From an uncultured Rhizobiaceae bacterium (GTDB taxonomy: Bacteria > Pseudomonadota > Alphaproteobacteria > Rhizobiales > Rhizobiaceae): DNA of 64,000 nt. A model generated the notes under the pieces. The model saw only the letters and a list, made by a program, of their open reading frames with translations. It ran no database searches and was not told the origin of the DNA. A program made the position numbers and the translations under genes. The DNA lies in the NCBI GenBank assembly GCA_951813045.1, contig CATOTF010000002.1, positions 2,914,001 to 2,978,000 on the forward strand. The letters are read 5' to 3'. This document shows positions 63,317 through 64,000 of the stretch, one piece after another. Position 1 is the first letter of the stretch, and every line of letters begins with the position of its first letter.

Positions 63317-64000
63317 ATGGATATTCAGCTCAATGCGACGACCGTTAAAACCAGCTTCCCCGGCCATTCCGGCGACACACTAGCCGCGCGGTTTGACATT
63401 CCCGCTGGCCCCATCAGGGCGACCGCGATATTCGCCCACTGCTTCACCTGTACAAAAGATATTCTCGCAGCAAAACGCATTTCCACAGAATTGGCCCGCG
63501 TTGGCATCGCCGTCTTGCGGTTTGATTTTACCGGTCTGGGTTCATCGAAAGGCGAATTTGCTCACACCAATTTTTCGTCCAATATGAAAGACCTTGTTAT
63601 TGCCGCTGATTATCTGCGACAAAACTATGCTGCCCCAAGCCTGCTCATCGGCCATTCCCTTGGCGGTGCCGCGGTACTAGCAGCGGCAGGCGAAGTTCCC
63701 CAAGTCAAAGGCGTCGTCACAATTGGTGCACCGTCTGATGCGGAACATGTCATCCATAATTTTGGCACCAGCCTTGAAGACATCGAACGAGACGGCAAAG
63801 CTGAGGTGAGCCTGGCCGGCCGACCGTTCACAATTGAGAAGCAATTTATCGACGATGTGCGCAGCAGCAAACTGACCGATCAGATTGCGGCCCTTAAACG
63901 CCCCCTGCTCGTTCTCCATTCACCCATCGACCAGACCGTCGGTATCGAAAATGCCGGCGAAATATTTATGGCTGCAAAACACCCAAAAAGTTTTGTGTCA
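63317..64000 (+). CDS. Alpha/beta hydrolase, cut by right edge (possible hydrolase-OsmC fusion)
   Basis: The first 228 residues of an alpha/beta hydrolase: [34 protein letters not shown], the nucleophile elbow [16 protein letters not shown], and [20 protein letters not shown]. The wording is that of bifunctional hydrolase/OsmC proteins, which carry a C-terminal OsmC thiol-peroxidase domain. That part is beyond the edge, so the fusion is expected, not seen. ATG start at 63317, divergent from the peroxidase gene. Confidence 0.85.
   Translation, partial: MDIQLNATTVKTSFPGHSGDTLAARFDIPAGPIRATAIFAHCFTCTKDILAAKRISTELARVGIAVLRFDFTGLGSSKGEFAHTNFSSNMKDLVIAADYLRQNYAAPSLLIGHSLGGAAVLAAAGEVPQVKGVVTIGAPSDAEHVIHNFGTSLEDIERDGKAEVSLAGRPFTIEKQFIDDVRSSKLTDQIAALKRPLLVLHSPIDQTVGIENAGEIFMAAKHPKSFVS

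Noticed and set aside
1-64000. CRISPR arrays, tRNA or rRNA genes, prophage modules
   Set aside because: No regularly spaced repeats, no cloverleaf-like sequence ending in CCA contexts, and no phage structural genes were noticed on either strand. No computational scan was run.

Overview
The window is chromosomal DNA of an alphaproteobacterium, most likely of the Hyphomicrobiales (Rhizobiales) or a close relative. Evidence seen here: parts of the CtrA cell-cycle circuit (ChpT phosphotransferase, SciP, two perfect TTAA-N7-TTAA boxes), an alphaproteobacterial RpoH, EipA (DUF1134), DUF1127, DUF1153, DUF4164 and DUF6476 proteins, a 6S RNA in front of a 5-formyltetrahydrofolate cyclo-ligase, and a candidate serC leader RNA. 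GC content is moderate, coding is dense, and no tRNA, rRNA or CRISPR array was seen.

Layout. 1-1.4 kb: an IS1182-type element cut by the left edge and abutting hemH. 1.5-6.8 kb: ferrochelatase, a periplasmic 5'-nucleotidase, a PaaK-like ligase and a membrane zinc peptidase. 6.9-18.3 kb: a yebC-ruvCAB-ybgC-tolQRAB block, split by a cyclase / (R)-amine-transaminase-like / LysE exporter group between yebC and ruvC, and by a class V aminotransferase between ruvB and ybgC. pal does not follow tolB. 18.3-24.7 kb: DUF1127, LysR, rluD, M20 amidohydrolase, rpoH with a structured leader, and a peroxiredoxin-like gene. 25.4-27.3 kb: a thiamine-precursor ABC transporter (ThiY and ThiX, no ATPase) under a TPP riboswitch. 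27.4-35.3 kb: two EamA exporters, an envelope-type single-pass protein, purA, and serC-serA. 35.4-41.9 kb: two paralogous outer membrane proteins, chpT, eipA, a coiled-coil membrane protein and a small copper-type group.

41.9-51.2 kb: propionyl-CoA synthetase, an SGNH hydrolase, a von Willebrand-type DUF1194 protein, then a glycolytic run tkt-gap-pgk-fba on the minus strand. 51.5-57.3 kb: DUF4164-zapA, then a three-gene adenylation enzyme / MBOAT-like membrane protein / carrier protein cassette resembling DltA-DltB-DltC, lodged between zapA and the 6S RNA-fau-ymdB-like segment. 57.4-59.9 kb: a HupE/UreJ-like transporter, a DUF4198 protein and a PqiA-like protein. 59.9-60.8 kb: a standalone Fis-type protein and SciP. 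60.8-63.1 kb: a haem peroxidase with RTX-type calcium repeats. The window ends inside an alpha/beta hydrolase.

The most unusual system is the Dlt-like cassette. It is an apparent amino-acid activation, carrier and membrane transfer route in an organism without teichoic acids, and no DltD partner is adjacent. Secondary points are the (R)-transaminase cassette, the structured rpoH leader, and a long perfect inverted repeat in front of ruvC. All calls come from reading the sequence; no database search was run.
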